Assembly (NCBI GenBank): GCA_013812695.1
Contig: JACCSZ010000215.1
Coordinates: 1 to 7,834 of the forward strand
Reading direction: 5' to 3'
From: Gemmatimonadales bacterium
GTDB lineage: Bacteria; Gemmatimonadota; Gemmatimonadetes; Gemmatimonadales; GWC2-71-9
DNA length: 7,834 bases
Position numbers and translations under genes: made by a program. Of the stretch, positions 1 through 6,974 are shown piece by piece. Position 1 is the first letter of the stretch. Every line of letters starts with the position of its first letter. Under the pieces are notes generated by a model. It worked only from the letters and a program-made list of their open reading frames with translations, searched no databases and was not told where the DNA came from.

Positions 1-1
1 G

Positions 2-484
2 CCCAAAGCCCTCGGCCTCGTCTTCCACGTCGAGGACGTTCGTGAGCTGGGCAAGGTGCAGCTCGGCGAGGTTCGCATCGAGGCGGATGTCGTGACGGAG
101 TCGGGGATCGAGCACCGCGTCGCCAGCATGCCTGTGCTCGCCAACTTGGACGGCGAGGACCGGGTCGAGCCCGTGGTCGAGCAAACCTTCCTGCGCTTCC
201 AGGCCGCCCGAGCCCGCGAGGATGCCATGCGGCGCGCCGACCATGGCGACTTCGACGGCGCCGCCGCGAGCCTCCGCGTCGCCGCGTCGGGCCTGACGGC
301 CTGCCCGCCGGCACCGGGCACGGCCGAGGAGATCGCGGACCTCGAGGCCGAGGCGGCGCGGCTCGAGCAGCGGCAGTACGAGGCGAGCGATCGGAAGTAC
401 AACGCGGCGCGGGCGATGGCCGCTCGGGATCTGAAAGCGGACTACGCGCAACGTGTGAGCCGGCGCCGGCCACGGGGCAGCTAG
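2..484 (+). CDS. VWA-domain protein, C-terminal part only (5' end outside window)
   Basis: The frame is open from the left edge (position 2) to the TAG at 482-484, giving 160 visible residues. A GTG at 56 lies inside the continuous stretch 'LGKVQLGEVRIEADV' and is not a start. The visible part resembles the region behind the von Willebrand factor A domain in Ca-activated-chloride-channel-like bacterial proteins. It begins with a beta-rich segment ending 'MPVLANLDGEDRV'. A helical segment follows with the pattern 'ARAREDAMRRADHGDFDGA', an R/E-A-A-x-x-G-D/N-F-x-x-A repeat like that seen in this family. Next comes an E/A-rich helix, 'DLEAEAARLEQR', and then 'YEASDRKYNAARAMAARD' with a basic tail. 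The MIDAS metal-binding motif (DxSxS) would lie upstream and cannot be checked. These proteins usually take part in protein-protein assemblies, often in the envelope. The family call rests only on tail resemblance, so it is moderate; the reading frame itself is secure. Confidence 0.72.
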   Translation, partial: PKALGLVFHVEDVRELGKVQLGEVRIEADVVTESGIEHRVASMPVLANLDGEDRVEPVVEQTFLRFQAARAREDAMRRADHGDFDGAAASLRVAASGLTACPPAPGTAEEIADLEAEAARLEQRQYEASDRKYNAARAMAARDLKADYAQRVSRRRPRGS

Positions 485-504
485 CGGGTCGTCTCCCCCA
501 ACCC

Positions 505-532
505 CGCGGCGAGCATGGCGATGCTCGCCGCG
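505..532 (+). terminator. Perfect 12-bp hairpin after the VWA gene, candidate terminator
   Basis: Positions 505-516 (CGCGGCGAGCAT) are exactly complementary to 521-532 (ATGCTCGCCGCG), with a GGCG loop at 517-520. The stem starts 21 bases after the TAG of the VWA gene and lies well before the next start codon, which is where a terminator is expected. No T-run follows (the next bases are CTCACGTTCCC), so it is not a classical intrinsic terminator. U-less hairpins that protect 3' ends or assist Rho are plausible in GC-rich genomes; the function is inferred. Confidence 0.55.
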
Positions 533-607
533 CTCACGTTCCCGCTTCAGCAGTTCCCGTAGGACGGCTTCCGCCGAGTCCAGGCCGCCGGCCAGTACCC
601 CACAGGC

Positions 608-635
608 TTGACTTCCCGCGCAGGTCCGCGATGCT
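608..635 (+). promoter_or_regulatory. Candidate promoter for the UPF0182 gene
   Basis: TTGACT at 608-613 matches five of six bases of the sigma-70 -35 consensus. Sixteen bases later, GATGCT (630-635) matches three of six -10 bases. Transcription would then begin near 642, leaving a leader of about 24 bases that holds the GAGGA ribosome binding site before GTG 666. The -10 match is weak and the preferences of this organism's sigma factor are unknown, so this is tentative. Confidence 0.3.
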
Positions 636-654
636 GTGAGCAGACTCTCCCCCC

Positions 655-659
655 GAGGA
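655..659 (+). promoter_or_regulatory. Ribosome binding site deciding the UPF0182 start
   Basis: GAGGA at 655-659 is complementary to the 16S anti-Shine-Dalgarno sequence and lies six bases before GTG 666. It falls inside the coding region if GTG 636 is taken as the start, which argues for the shorter protein. Confidence 0.6.
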
Positions 660-665
660 CTGCCC

Positions 666-3407
666 GTGTTCCGACGCCGCTTCACGATTCTGGTCTACGC
701 CGCCATCGCCGCGCTGTTCCTGCTCCCGGCCCTCAACACCCTGCTCACCGACTGGTGGTGGTTCCGCGAGATCGGCTACCAGACCGTGTTCACCCGCGAG
801 CTGACCACCAAGTGCCTGGTCTTCCTCGCCGTGGGCGCGCTGACCGCCGGGGTGCTCTACCTGAATCTCCGCATCGCGCAACGCGGCCTCGTCCCTTACC
901 CGGTCGTGCTCCAGTTCAAGCAATCGCGGGGGGCGCCCCGGGTGGACATCACCGCCGCGCTCCGCGGCCTGAGCCTGCCGGTCTCGCTGGCCGTGGGCCT
1001 GCTGGCCGGCCTCGCCGCCACGCCGGCCTGGGATCTGGTGCTCCAGGTGATCCACCGGAGCCCATTCGGGATCGACGATCCGGTCTTCTCGCGCGACATC
1101 GGCTTCTACGTCTTCACCCTGCCCGCGCTCTCGACCGCGATCGGGCTGCTGACCACGCTCGCCTTCCTCTGTCTGCTCCCGCTCATCGCCCTCTACTGGC
1201 TGCGCGGCGACATCGTGCTGGGGCCGCGACGGCTCACGATCGAGCCGACCGCCGGGCTGCACCTGGCCATCCTGCTCGCGACACTGTTCCTCCTCACCGG
1301 CCTCCGGCTCTGGCTGGTGGAGATCCCCGGTCTCCTCTATTCGACCACCGGTCCGCTGATCGGCGCCAGCTACACCGACGTCCACGCGCGGCTGCCGGCG
1401 CTGCGACTCACTGCGGTCCTGGCCGGCCTCGCCGCCGTCGCCGTGCTGATCGGCGGCGTGCGGCGGCAGCTCCCTCGCTACGCCTTCCTGGCGGTCGGGG
1501 GCTACCTGGCCGTGACCCTCGTCGGGCGCGGCCTCTTCCCGCTGGTGATGCAGAAGTTCATCGTGGCGCCGACCGAGCTGACCCGAGAGACGCCGTACCT
1601 CAAACATCACATCGTCGCCACCCGCCAGGCCTGGGGGCTCGACAGCGTGGACACCCGCGAGCTGGGCGGCGAGGCCGACCTCACCCTGGCCGACATCCGC
1701 GAGAACGCCCCGACCATCGAGAACGTGCGGCTCTGGGATCGCGAGCCGCTGCTCCAGACCTTCGGCCAGCTCCAGGAGATCCGCACCTACTACGATTTCG
1801 TCTCCGTGGACGACGACCGGTACTGGATCGACGGGAAATACCGGCAGGTCCTGCTCTCGCCCCGGGAGCTCAACGTCGCGTCGCTGCCGACCCGGACCTT
1901 CATCAACGAGCACCTGACGTTCACGCACGGGATGGGGCTCACGCTCAGCCCGGTCAACCAGGTGACCGTCGAAGGCCTCCCCGTGTTATTCGTCAAGGAC
2001 CTGCCGCCGGCCTCGACCGTGTCGCTCCCGGTCACCCGGCCGCAGATCTACTACGGCGAGCTCGCCAACGAGTACGTCTTCACCAATACGCGGCAACGCG
2101 AGTTCGACCATCCGTCCGGCGAGGCCAACGTCTACGCCGCCTACGACGGCACGGGCGGCGTCCGTGTCGGCAACCTCCTGCGCCGGCTTCTGCTCGCCGC
2201 CCGCTTCGGCTCCTCCAAGATCCTGCTCTCGCAGGACATCACCAACGACAGCCGGGTGCTCTATCACCGCGATATCGCCGCCCGGGCGCGGAAGGCGCTC
2301 CCGTTCCTCCGGTTCGATCGCGATCCCTATCTCGTGATCGCGGCCGACGGCACGCTCAAGTGGATCCTCGATGCCTACACCGCCACGGACGGCTATCCCT
2401 ATGCCCAGGGGCTCGTCGACGGCACGACCTACATGCGGAACAGCGTCAAGCTCGTCATCGACGCCTACCACGGCTCGCTGACCGCCTACGTGAGCGCTCC
2501 CGCCGATCCGCTCATTCAGACCTGGGCGCGCATCTTCCCCGGGATCTTCGCCCCCTTGGACAGCATGCCGGCCGATCTGCGCGCTCACATCCGCTACCCG
2601 GACGACATCTACCGGGTTCAGACCAGTCTCTATACGACCTACCACATGGACGCGCCCGAGGACTTCTATCACCGGGAGGACCAGTGGCAGATCCCCGTCG
2701 TCGCCAAGGCCGATGAGTCCGTGCCGTTCATGCGGCACATCGTCATGCGGCTGCCCGACGAAGCGAAGGCCGAGTTCATCTACATGGTGCCCTTCACCCC
2801 GCGCGGCAAGGACAACCTGGCGGCGTGGATGGTGGCGCGGAACGATGGCGATGCTTATGGCAAGCTCCGGGTGTACCGGCTCTCCCGGCAGAGTCTGGTG
2901 TTCGGCCCGCAACAGATCGAGAACCGGATCAACCAGAACACCGAGATCTCCCGCCAGATCTCGCTGTGGGATCAGCGCGGCTCCAAGGTCATCCGGGGCG
3001 ACTTGCTGGTGATCCCAATCGAGGAATCGCTGCTGTACGTCCAGCCGCTCTATCTCCAGGCGGAAGGCGGGCGGATTCCCGAGCTCAAACGCGTCGTCAT
3101 CGCCTACCAAAACCAGGTGGTGATGCAGGAGACGCTGGAGGGCGGCCTGGCCGAGCTGTTCGGCGGCTCCAGCCGGCCGCGAAGTCAGCCCGCGCCGGCC
3201 GTCGCGCCGGAGGCGGCGGTCGCCGACAGGGGGGCGTCGGGAGCCGACACGGGATTCCCGGCACGGGTGGCCGAGGCCCGGCGCCGGTACGAGGCGGCGC
3301 TGCAGGCGCAGCGGGAACTCGACTGGGCGCGCTATGGCGAGGAGATGCGCCGGCTCGGCGAGCTGCTCGAGCGGCTCGGGCCCGGACGAGCCGGGCAGCA
3401 ACGGTAG
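666..3407 (+). CDS. UPF0182 (COG1615) family integral membrane protein
   Basis: This 913-residue protein matches the UPF0182/COG1615 family from end to end; the family's molecular role is not established. About seven hydrophobic segments occupy the first 300 residues (roughly 6-24, 50-67, 103-117, 147-179, 198-217, 248-264, 273-295). A large soluble, probably extracytoplasmic, domain follows. Family-typical wording includes 'DPVFSRDIGFYVFTLP' (138-153), 'APTELTRETPYLKHHI' (301-316), 'FTHGMG' (419-424) and 'RPQIYYGE' (458-465). A Pro/Ala/Ser-rich linker (about 835-865) leads to a charged C-terminal helix with 'LDWARYGEEMRRLGELLERL', which is also usual for the family. I chose GTG 666 because GAGGA (655-659) sits six bases before it. 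The alternative in-frame GTG 636, which adds ten residues, has no good ribosome binding site and overlaps the likely promoter. The family is near certain; the start is likely. Confidence 0.93.
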   Translation: MFRRRFTILVYAAIAALFLLPALNTLLTDWWWFREIGYQTVFTRELTTKCLVFLAVGALTAGVLYLNLRIAQRGLVPYPVVLQFKQSRGAPRVDITAALRGLSLPVSLAVGLLAGLAATPAWDLVLQVIHRSPFGIDDPVFSRDIGFYVFTLPALSTAIGLLTTLAFLCLLPLIALYWLRGDIVLGPRRLTIEPTAGLHLAILLATLFLLTGLRLWLVEIPGLLYSTTGPLIGASYTDVHARLPALRLTAVLAGLAAVAVLIGGVRRQLPRYAFLAVGGYLAVTLVGRGLFPLVMQKFIVAPTELTRETPYLKHHIVATRQAWGLDSVDTRELGGEADLTLADIRENAPTIENVRLWDREPLLQTFGQLQEIRTYYDFVSVDDDRYWIDGKYRQVLLSPRELNVASLPTRTFINEHLTFTHGMGLTLSPVNQVTVEGLPVLFVKDLPPASTVSLPVTRPQIYYGELANEYVFTNTRQREFDHPSGEANVYAAYDGTGGVRVGNLLRRLLLAARFGSSKILLSQDITNDSRVLYHRDIAARARKALPFLRFDRDPYLVIAADGTLKWILDAYTATDGYPYAQGLVDGTTYMRNSVKLVIDAYHGSLTAYVSAPADPLIQTWARIFPGIFAPLDSMPADLRAHIRYPDDIYRVQTSLYTTYHMDAPEDFYHREDQWQIPVVAKADESVPFMRHIVMRLPDEAKAEFIYMVPFTPRGKDNLAAWMVARNDGDAYGKLRVYRLSRQSLVFGPQQIENRINQNTEISRQISLWDQRGSKVIRGDLLVIPIEESLLYVQPLYLQAEGGRIPELKRVVIAYQNQVVMQETLEGGLAELFGGSSRPRSQPAPAVAPEAAVADRGASGADTGFPARVAEARRRYEAALQAQRELDWARYGEEMRRLGELLERLGPGRAGQQR

Positions 3408-3422
3408 GGTCGAGGCGAGTCA

Positions 3423-3480
3423 TCCTGAGCGTAGCGAAGGAGCCGTCACCTGAGGCATGGCCCCTTCGCTGCGCTCAGGA
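3423..3480. repeat. REP-like palindromic element with 18-base arms
   Basis: The left arm at 3423-3440 (TCCTGAGCGTAGCGAAGG) is the reverse complement of the right arm at 3463-3480 (CCTTCGCTGCGCTCAGGA) except for one position, T3432 against G3471, which would be a G-U wobble in RNA. The loop is 22 bases (3441-3462). From memory, 'CATCCTGAGCG(C/T)AGCGAAGGA' with its inverted partner is a recurrent intergenic motif in many GC-rich environmental bacteria, so this is probably one copy of a dispersed family rather than a private terminator. It lies 15 bases after the UPF0182 stop, between two convergent genes, where it could also act as a bidirectional transcription barrier. No transposase is encoded nearby. 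The palindrome is seen directly; the family membership and role are inferred. Confidence 0.8.
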
Positions 3481-3483
3481 GGC

Positions 3484-3516
3484 GTCGCGCAGCGGGGGCG
3501 CCCTCGTAGCGCCGAC
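3484..3516. repeat. Second, imperfect hairpin between the convergent genes
   Basis: The ends GTCG (3484-3487) and CGAC (3513-3516) pair. Pairing continues with CGC/GCG across a bulged C3512, then an A-A mismatch, then a GC-rich inner stem with two wobble pairs. It follows the larger palindrome directly and ends four bases before the minus-strand regulator's stop codon. It may be part of the same repeat or a terminator for the minus-strand gene. Pairing is imperfect, and such structures are common by chance at this GC content. Confidence 0.35.
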
Positions 3517-3520
3517 CCCT

Positions 3521-3843
3521 CTATTCGGTGATCACCACCCGGATCCGCCGCGGCAGGCGCGACTCCTCCATCGCCAGCCCCGCGCGGTCCCATCGCGCAT
3601 CCACCACGCTCTCCAGCCGCTCGAGCATTCCGTAGCCGTGAGGACCGCCGCGTAGATGCCGAGGCCGACGCCCGGGTCGCCTCGCTCCACCTTGTAGAGC
3701 GTCGACCGCGAGATCGACGCGCGATCGGCGGCGTACGCCATCGGCATCCGGCGGCGCGCGCGAAGGTACTTGAGACCGGTGCCGAACCTCGCCAGCGCTT
3801 CGGTGACGGGCGGGGGAGTTGGCGACCTTACCTTTTGCATCAT
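3521..3843 (-). pseudogene. HipB-like XRE/HTH regulator, frameshifted
   Basis: Read on the minus strand from ATG 3843 (or the adjacent ATG 3840), the first frame encodes 'FGTGLKYLRARRRMPMAYAA', then 'DRASISRSTLYKVERGDPGV' and 'GLGIYAAVL'. This is an XRE helix-turn-helix of the type usually found beside hipA-like kinase genes. Near 3640 the frame is lost. The other frame then supplies the family's normal ending, 'HGYGMLERLESVV', then 'DARWDRAGLAMEES' and 'RLPRRIRVVITE', to the TAG at 3523-3521. Adding one base near 3640 joins the two parts into a protein of about 107 residues with no gap against the expected pattern, so a single-base deletion is the simplest explanation. No hipA-like frame exists on either side; the downstream side is occupied by palindromes and the UPF0182 gene. 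There is no strong ribosome binding site before ATG 3843. If intact, it would bind DNA and probably repress its own operon. A sequencing or assembly error is the main alternative to true decay. Confidence 0.78.
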
Positions 3844-3862
3844 TGTCTCGTAACTCGGCCGG

Positions 3863-3888
3863 TATCGAGGGTAGCGTATGCGATAGTA
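3863..3888 (-). promoter_or_regulatory. Possible promoter/operator of the XRE regulator
   Basis: On the minus strand, TACTAT (3888-3883) matches four of six bases of a -10 box about 40 bases before ATG 3843, though no matching -35 box is seen. It overlaps an inverted repeat, TATCG at 3863-3867 and CGATA at 3881-3885 with 13 bases between, in an AT-richer patch. XRE regulators often bind such short palindromes to repress themselves. The arms are only five bases long, so this could be chance. Confidence 0.22.
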
Positions 3889-4144
3889 ACCTTGAACGAA
3901 GGCGCCCACCGTGGACTGACGCCCAGTCTGGCCTCCGCATCGGTGCCTGTCCAATCCAATTCGCGCGGCGGGGCACCGGAAGACGGGGCTGGGACCGTGC
4001 TGGTCCGTCGTCCAACCACGCGCGCCGCCCCCGCCACGAAGTGCGAATGGCCGGTCGGGATGTAGCGCGCAGGCCAGAAGGAGTGGACCAGGTGTTCGAG
4101 ACTACATTCCAGTCGCCCGTTCGATCGTGACGCCGCTGCTCGCT

Positions 4145-4149
4145 TGAGG
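4145..4149 (+). promoter_or_regulatory. Ribosome binding site deciding the AsmA-like start
   Basis: TGAGG at 4145-4149 lies six bases before ATG 4156. An in-frame TTG at 4144 overlaps this site and would add four residues, but it lacks a ribosome binding site of its own, so ATG 4156 is the better start. Confidence 0.6.
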
Positions 4150-4155
4150 CAACCC

Positions 4156-6897
4156 ATGAAACGACCCACCCGAATCCTGGCCGTGGCCGGGACGCTGTTC
4201 GTCGTCGTCCTCGCGCTGCTGTTCGTCCTCCCGCTGCTCTTCCGCGACCGCATCGCCCAGCGCGTGAAGTCCGAAGTGAACGCGAGCCTCAACGCCCGCG
4301 TCGACTGGCGGGACGCCGGCCTCAGCTTCTTCCGGAACTTTCCCAACCTCACCCTCACCCTCGACGACCTCACGGCCGCCAACGTGGGGCGGTTCCAGGG
4401 CGACACCCTCGCCGCCGTCCGGCACCTCCGGGTGGTCCTGGACCTGGCGAGCGTGCTCGGCAACGTCATGGCCGGCCGGCCGATCGTCGTCCGCGCCGTC
4501 GAGCTCGAGCAGCCGCGGCTGCGGCTGGTCAAGCTCGAGGACGGTACGGCCAACTGGGACATCACCAAGAAGACCCCGGCGGCGAAGCCGGAGGCAGCCT
4601 CGAAGCCGGTCGCGATCAGCCTCCGGCGCTTCGAGATCACCGACGCCGCCGTGGCATTCGACGACCGCCAAGCCAAGCTCGAGGCCGCCGTGAGCGGATA
4701 CGATCAGTCGCTCAGCGGCGACTTCAGCCGCGACCTCGTCGGCATCCAGACCAAGGCCGACGCGGACACCGTGACCATCACCTTCGCCGGCATCCCCTAC
4801 CTCAATCGCGTACGGCTCGGCCTCACCGCCGACGTGCAGGCGGACCTGGCGAGAAAGATCTACACCCTGAAGGACACCGAGCTCGAGCTCAACGACCTCA
4901 AGCTCGGTGTGTCGGGCTCGGCCAGCACCGCGGCCAAAAACATCGGCCTCGACCTGGCCTTCAAGGCTCCCAGCACGAAGTTCCTCAGCATCCTCTCGCT
5001 CGTGCCGGCCGTGTACGCTCACGACTTCGACAAGGTGAAGGCGGCGGGGACGTTCACCGTGGACGGCCGGGTCAAGGGCGAATACGGCGACAGCGCCTTT
5101 CCCTCGTTCGCGCTCAACGCCAAAGTGGACAACGGCGCCTTCCAGTATCCCGATCTCCCGCTCCCGGCGCGAGACATCGTCATGGACCTCTCGCTCACCA
5201 ACCCCGGCGGGAGCGCCGACAGGACCGTCGTGAACCTGCGGAGATTCCACGTGCGCATCGGTCGGAACCCGGTGGATGCGACGCTCATGATGCGGACGCC
5301 CATCTCCGATCCCGACGTGGACGCACGCCTGAAGGGCAAGGTGGACCTCGCCGACATCCGCCGCACCATGAAGCTCGAAGGGATCGACCAGCTCACCGGC
5401 ACCGTCGCCGCGGACGCGGCCGTCCGCACCCGGATGTCTTACATCGACAAGAAGCAGTACGACCGGGTCGCGGCCAGCGGCACCGTGGACGTCGCCGGCG
5501 TCACCGTCAAAGGCAAGACCCTGCCGCATCCGCTCGCCGTTCGGGAGGCGTCGCTCAGGCTCGCGCCGGAGCGCGCGGAGCTGCGCTCCTTCGCCGGCTC
5601 CGTGGGCAGCAGCGACCTCCAGGCGTCCGGCTCCATCGACAACCTGCTCGGCTTCGCGTTCCGGGACGACGTCCTCCGCGGCAGCGCGACAGTGCGCAGC
5701 AACCGGTTCAATCTGGACGAATGGCGGTCCGGCGAGGGCGACCTGGAGATCATCCCGGTCCCGCCGAAGATCGATGTCGGGCTGAACGCGACCGTGGCGG
5801 AGCTGACATTCGACAAGATGAAGATGACCGACGTGCGCGGCCGTGTCCGCCTCAAGGATCAGCGCGCCACGCTGGAAGACTTCCGGATGAATACGCTGGG
5901 CGGATCGATCGGGGTGACCGGCTTCTACGAGACGACCAACGTGGCCAAGCCGACGTTCGACGTCGGGCTCCGGCTGACCAAGGTCGACATCCCGTCGGCG
6001 TTCCAGGCCCTGACCACCGTGCAGATGATGGCGCCGGTCGCCAGGTACGCTCGGGGGAACGTGTCCACCGATCTCCACATCAACGGCGCGCTGGGCAAGA
6101 ACATGATGCCCCTGTTCGAGGCCCTGGCCGGTCAGGGTACCCTCCTGACCTCGCAGCTCGTGCTCCAGGATTTTCCAGCGATGGAGAAGATCGTGGACGT
6201 GACCAAGCTCCAGTTCCTGGACAACCCCACGATGCGGAGCCTTCGCGCGGCGTTCCAGATCCGGGACGGCCGGCTGCACGTGCAGCCGTTCGACGTGAAG
6301 CTCGGGCCGACCACGATGAACGTGGCCGGCTCCAACGGCCTCGACCAGTCGCTGCTGTACGCCCTCAAGCTTCGCGTCCCGCGCTCCGAGCTCGGCGGCG
6401 CGGCGAGCCAGGCCGTCGCCGGCCTGGTATCGCGGGCCGGTCAGGCCGGCATCGATCTGAACGCGGCGCCCGAGATCGAGCTCGGCATTCAGCTCGGCGG
6501 CAAGGTGACCAGTCCCACCGTCAAGGTCGACGCGAGCAGTGTCGCCTCGTCGGTGAAGGAAGGCGCCGAGCAAGCGGTGCGTCAGGCGGTCACGACGAAA
6601 GTATCGGCCGCGGCCACGCGATTGGTGCAGGAGGCGGAGCAGCGCGCCGCCGCCATCCGCCAGGAGGCCCAGTCGCTATCGGCGAAGGTGAAAGTGGAGG
6701 GCTACCAGCAGGCCGACGCGCTGACGGCCAAGTCGGCGAATCCGATCCTCCAGCTCGCCGCCAAGCCCGCGGCCGACCGGCTCCGAAAAGAGACCGACGA
6801 CAAGGCCGCGGGAATCATCCGCGAGGCCAACCAGCGGGCCGACAGCCTGATTGCCGGGGCCCGGCGGCAGGCGGAGCAGACGTCGGGGGCGAAGTAG
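4156..6897 (+). CDS. AsmA-family inner-membrane-anchored periplasmic protein
   Basis: This 913-residue protein has one N-terminal membrane segment (about residues 7-29) after a basic start, 'MKRPTR', so the bulk should lie in the periplasm. The AsmA-like N-terminal domain follows: 'VNASLNARVDWRDAGLSFFR', 'NFPNLTLTLDDL', 'GDTLAAVRHLRV' and 'VELEQPRLRLV'. Long beta-rich stretches fill the middle. The region at about 586-740 ('GVTGFYETT', 'GQGTLLTSQLVLQDFP', 'IRDGRLHVQPFDV') resembles the AsmA_2 C-terminal domain. Residues from about 800 to the end form an Ala/Glu/Arg-rich helix, possibly coiled coil ('EAEQRAAAIRQEAQ', 'REANQRADSLIAGARRQAEQ'). AsmA/TamB/YhdP relatives form grooved beta structures implicated in moving phospholipid to the outer membrane or maintaining it; that role here is inferred. 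The next gene upstream on this strand ends 750 bases away, so it is probably transcribed alone. Family assignment is confident. Confidence 0.9.
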   Translation: MKRPTRILAVAGTLFVVVLALLFVLPLLFRDRIAQRVKSEVNASLNARVDWRDAGLSFFRNFPNLTLTLDDLTAANVGRFQGDTLAAVRHLRVVLDLASVLGNVMAGRPIVVRAVELEQPRLRLVKLEDGTANWDITKKTPAAKPEAASKPVAISLRRFEITDAAVAFDDRQAKLEAAVSGYDQSLSGDFSRDLVGIQTKADADTVTITFAGIPYLNRVRLGLTADVQADLARKIYTLKDTELELNDLKLGVSGSASTAAKNIGLDLAFKAPSTKFLSILSLVPAVYAHDFDKVKAAGTFTVDGRVKGEYGDSAFPSFALNAKVDNGAFQYPDLPLPARDIVMDLSLTNPGGSADRTVVNLRRFHVRIGRNPVDATLMMRTPISDPDVDARLKGKVDLADIRRTMKLEGIDQLTGTVAADAAVRTRMSYIDKKQYDRVAASGTVDVAGVTVKGKTLPHPLAVREASLRLAPERAELRSFAGSVGSSDLQASGSIDNLLGFAFRDDVLRGSATVRSNRFNLDEWRSGEGDLEIIPVPPKIDVGLNATVAELTFDKMKMTDVRGRVRLKDQRATLEDFRMNTLGGSIGVTGFYETTNVAKPTFDVGLRLTKVDIPSAFQALTTVQMMAPVARYARGNVSTDLHINGALGKNMMPLFEALAGQGTLLTSQLVLQDFPAMEKIVDVTKLQFLDNPTMRSLRAAFQIRDGRLHVQPFDVKLGPTTMNVAGSNGLDQSLLYALKLRVPRSELGGAASQAVAGLVSRAGQAGIDLNAAPEIELGIQLGGKVTSPTVKVDASSVASSVKEGAEQAVRQAVTTKVSAAATRLVQEAEQRAAAIRQEAQSLSAKVKVEGYQQADALTAKSANPILQLAAKPAADRLRKETDDKAAGIIREANQRADSLIAGARRQAEQTSGAK

Positions 6898-6929
6898 GCG
6901 AGGGACGAGGGGCCTCACCCCTAGCCTAC
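6894..6929 (+). terminator. Hairpin overlapping the AsmA stop codon, candidate terminator
   Basis: Positions 6894-6904 (GTAGGCGAGGG) pair with 6919-6929 (CCCTAGCCTAC) at ten of eleven positions, with a 14-base loop. An alternative inner stem, AGGGG/CCCCT (6908-6912 with 6918-6922), is compatible with the outer GTAGGC/GCCTAC pairing. The stem includes the last two bases of the preceding codon region and the TAG itself. No T-run follows, so termination would need Rho or another aid. Confidence 0.45.
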
Positions 6930-6974
6930 CCGGCAGACGGGCGTCATCTTCAGGCACCCCCGACAAAGACCCCC

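Larger units (their letters stand above)
3844..4155. other. Non-coding gap between divergent genes
   Basis: These roughly 310 bases separate the minus-strand regulator from the AsmA-like gene. Short open frames cross it on both strands, but their translations show no family resemblance and have shadow-like composition. The left part (about 3863-3897) is poorer in GC than its surroundings, which suggests a control region. Two small hairpins are visible: GACTG/CAGTC at 3914-3918 and 3924-3928, and GGACC/GGTCC at 3992-3996 and 4002-4006. I see no tRNA, attachment site or convincing promoter for the AsmA gene. Confidence 0.5.

Noticed and set aside
608..2716. Long plus-strand frame overlapping the UPF0182 gene in another phase
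   Set aside because: Its translation is Arg/Pro/Ala-rich without any family pattern, and the overlapping frame encodes a full UPF0182 protein. Long false frames are expected at this GC content.
534..3401. Minus-strand frames of over 460 codons opposite the UPF0182 gene
   Set aside because: Both are antisense shadows, rich in Gly/Arg/Glu/Gln with no family resemblance; their starts and stops do not fit any gene spacing.
4090..4112. tRNA-like T-arm string GGTGTTCGAGACTAC
   Set aside because: It resembles a T-loop (GTTCGA) but there is no matching acceptor stem, anticodon arm or CCA end around it.
3819..4130. Short plus-strand frames across the regulator start and the gap
   Set aside because: There is no ribosome binding site, no family pattern and a low-complexity Arg/Ala/Pro composition, and they overlap the recognisable minus-strand regulator.
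4102..6573. 823-codon minus-strand frame opposite the AsmA-like gene
   Set aside because: The translation is dominated by His, Gly, Glu, Arg and Val in a pattern typical of an antisense shadow of a GC3-biased gene, with no recognisable domains. The plus strand encodes a clear AsmA protein.
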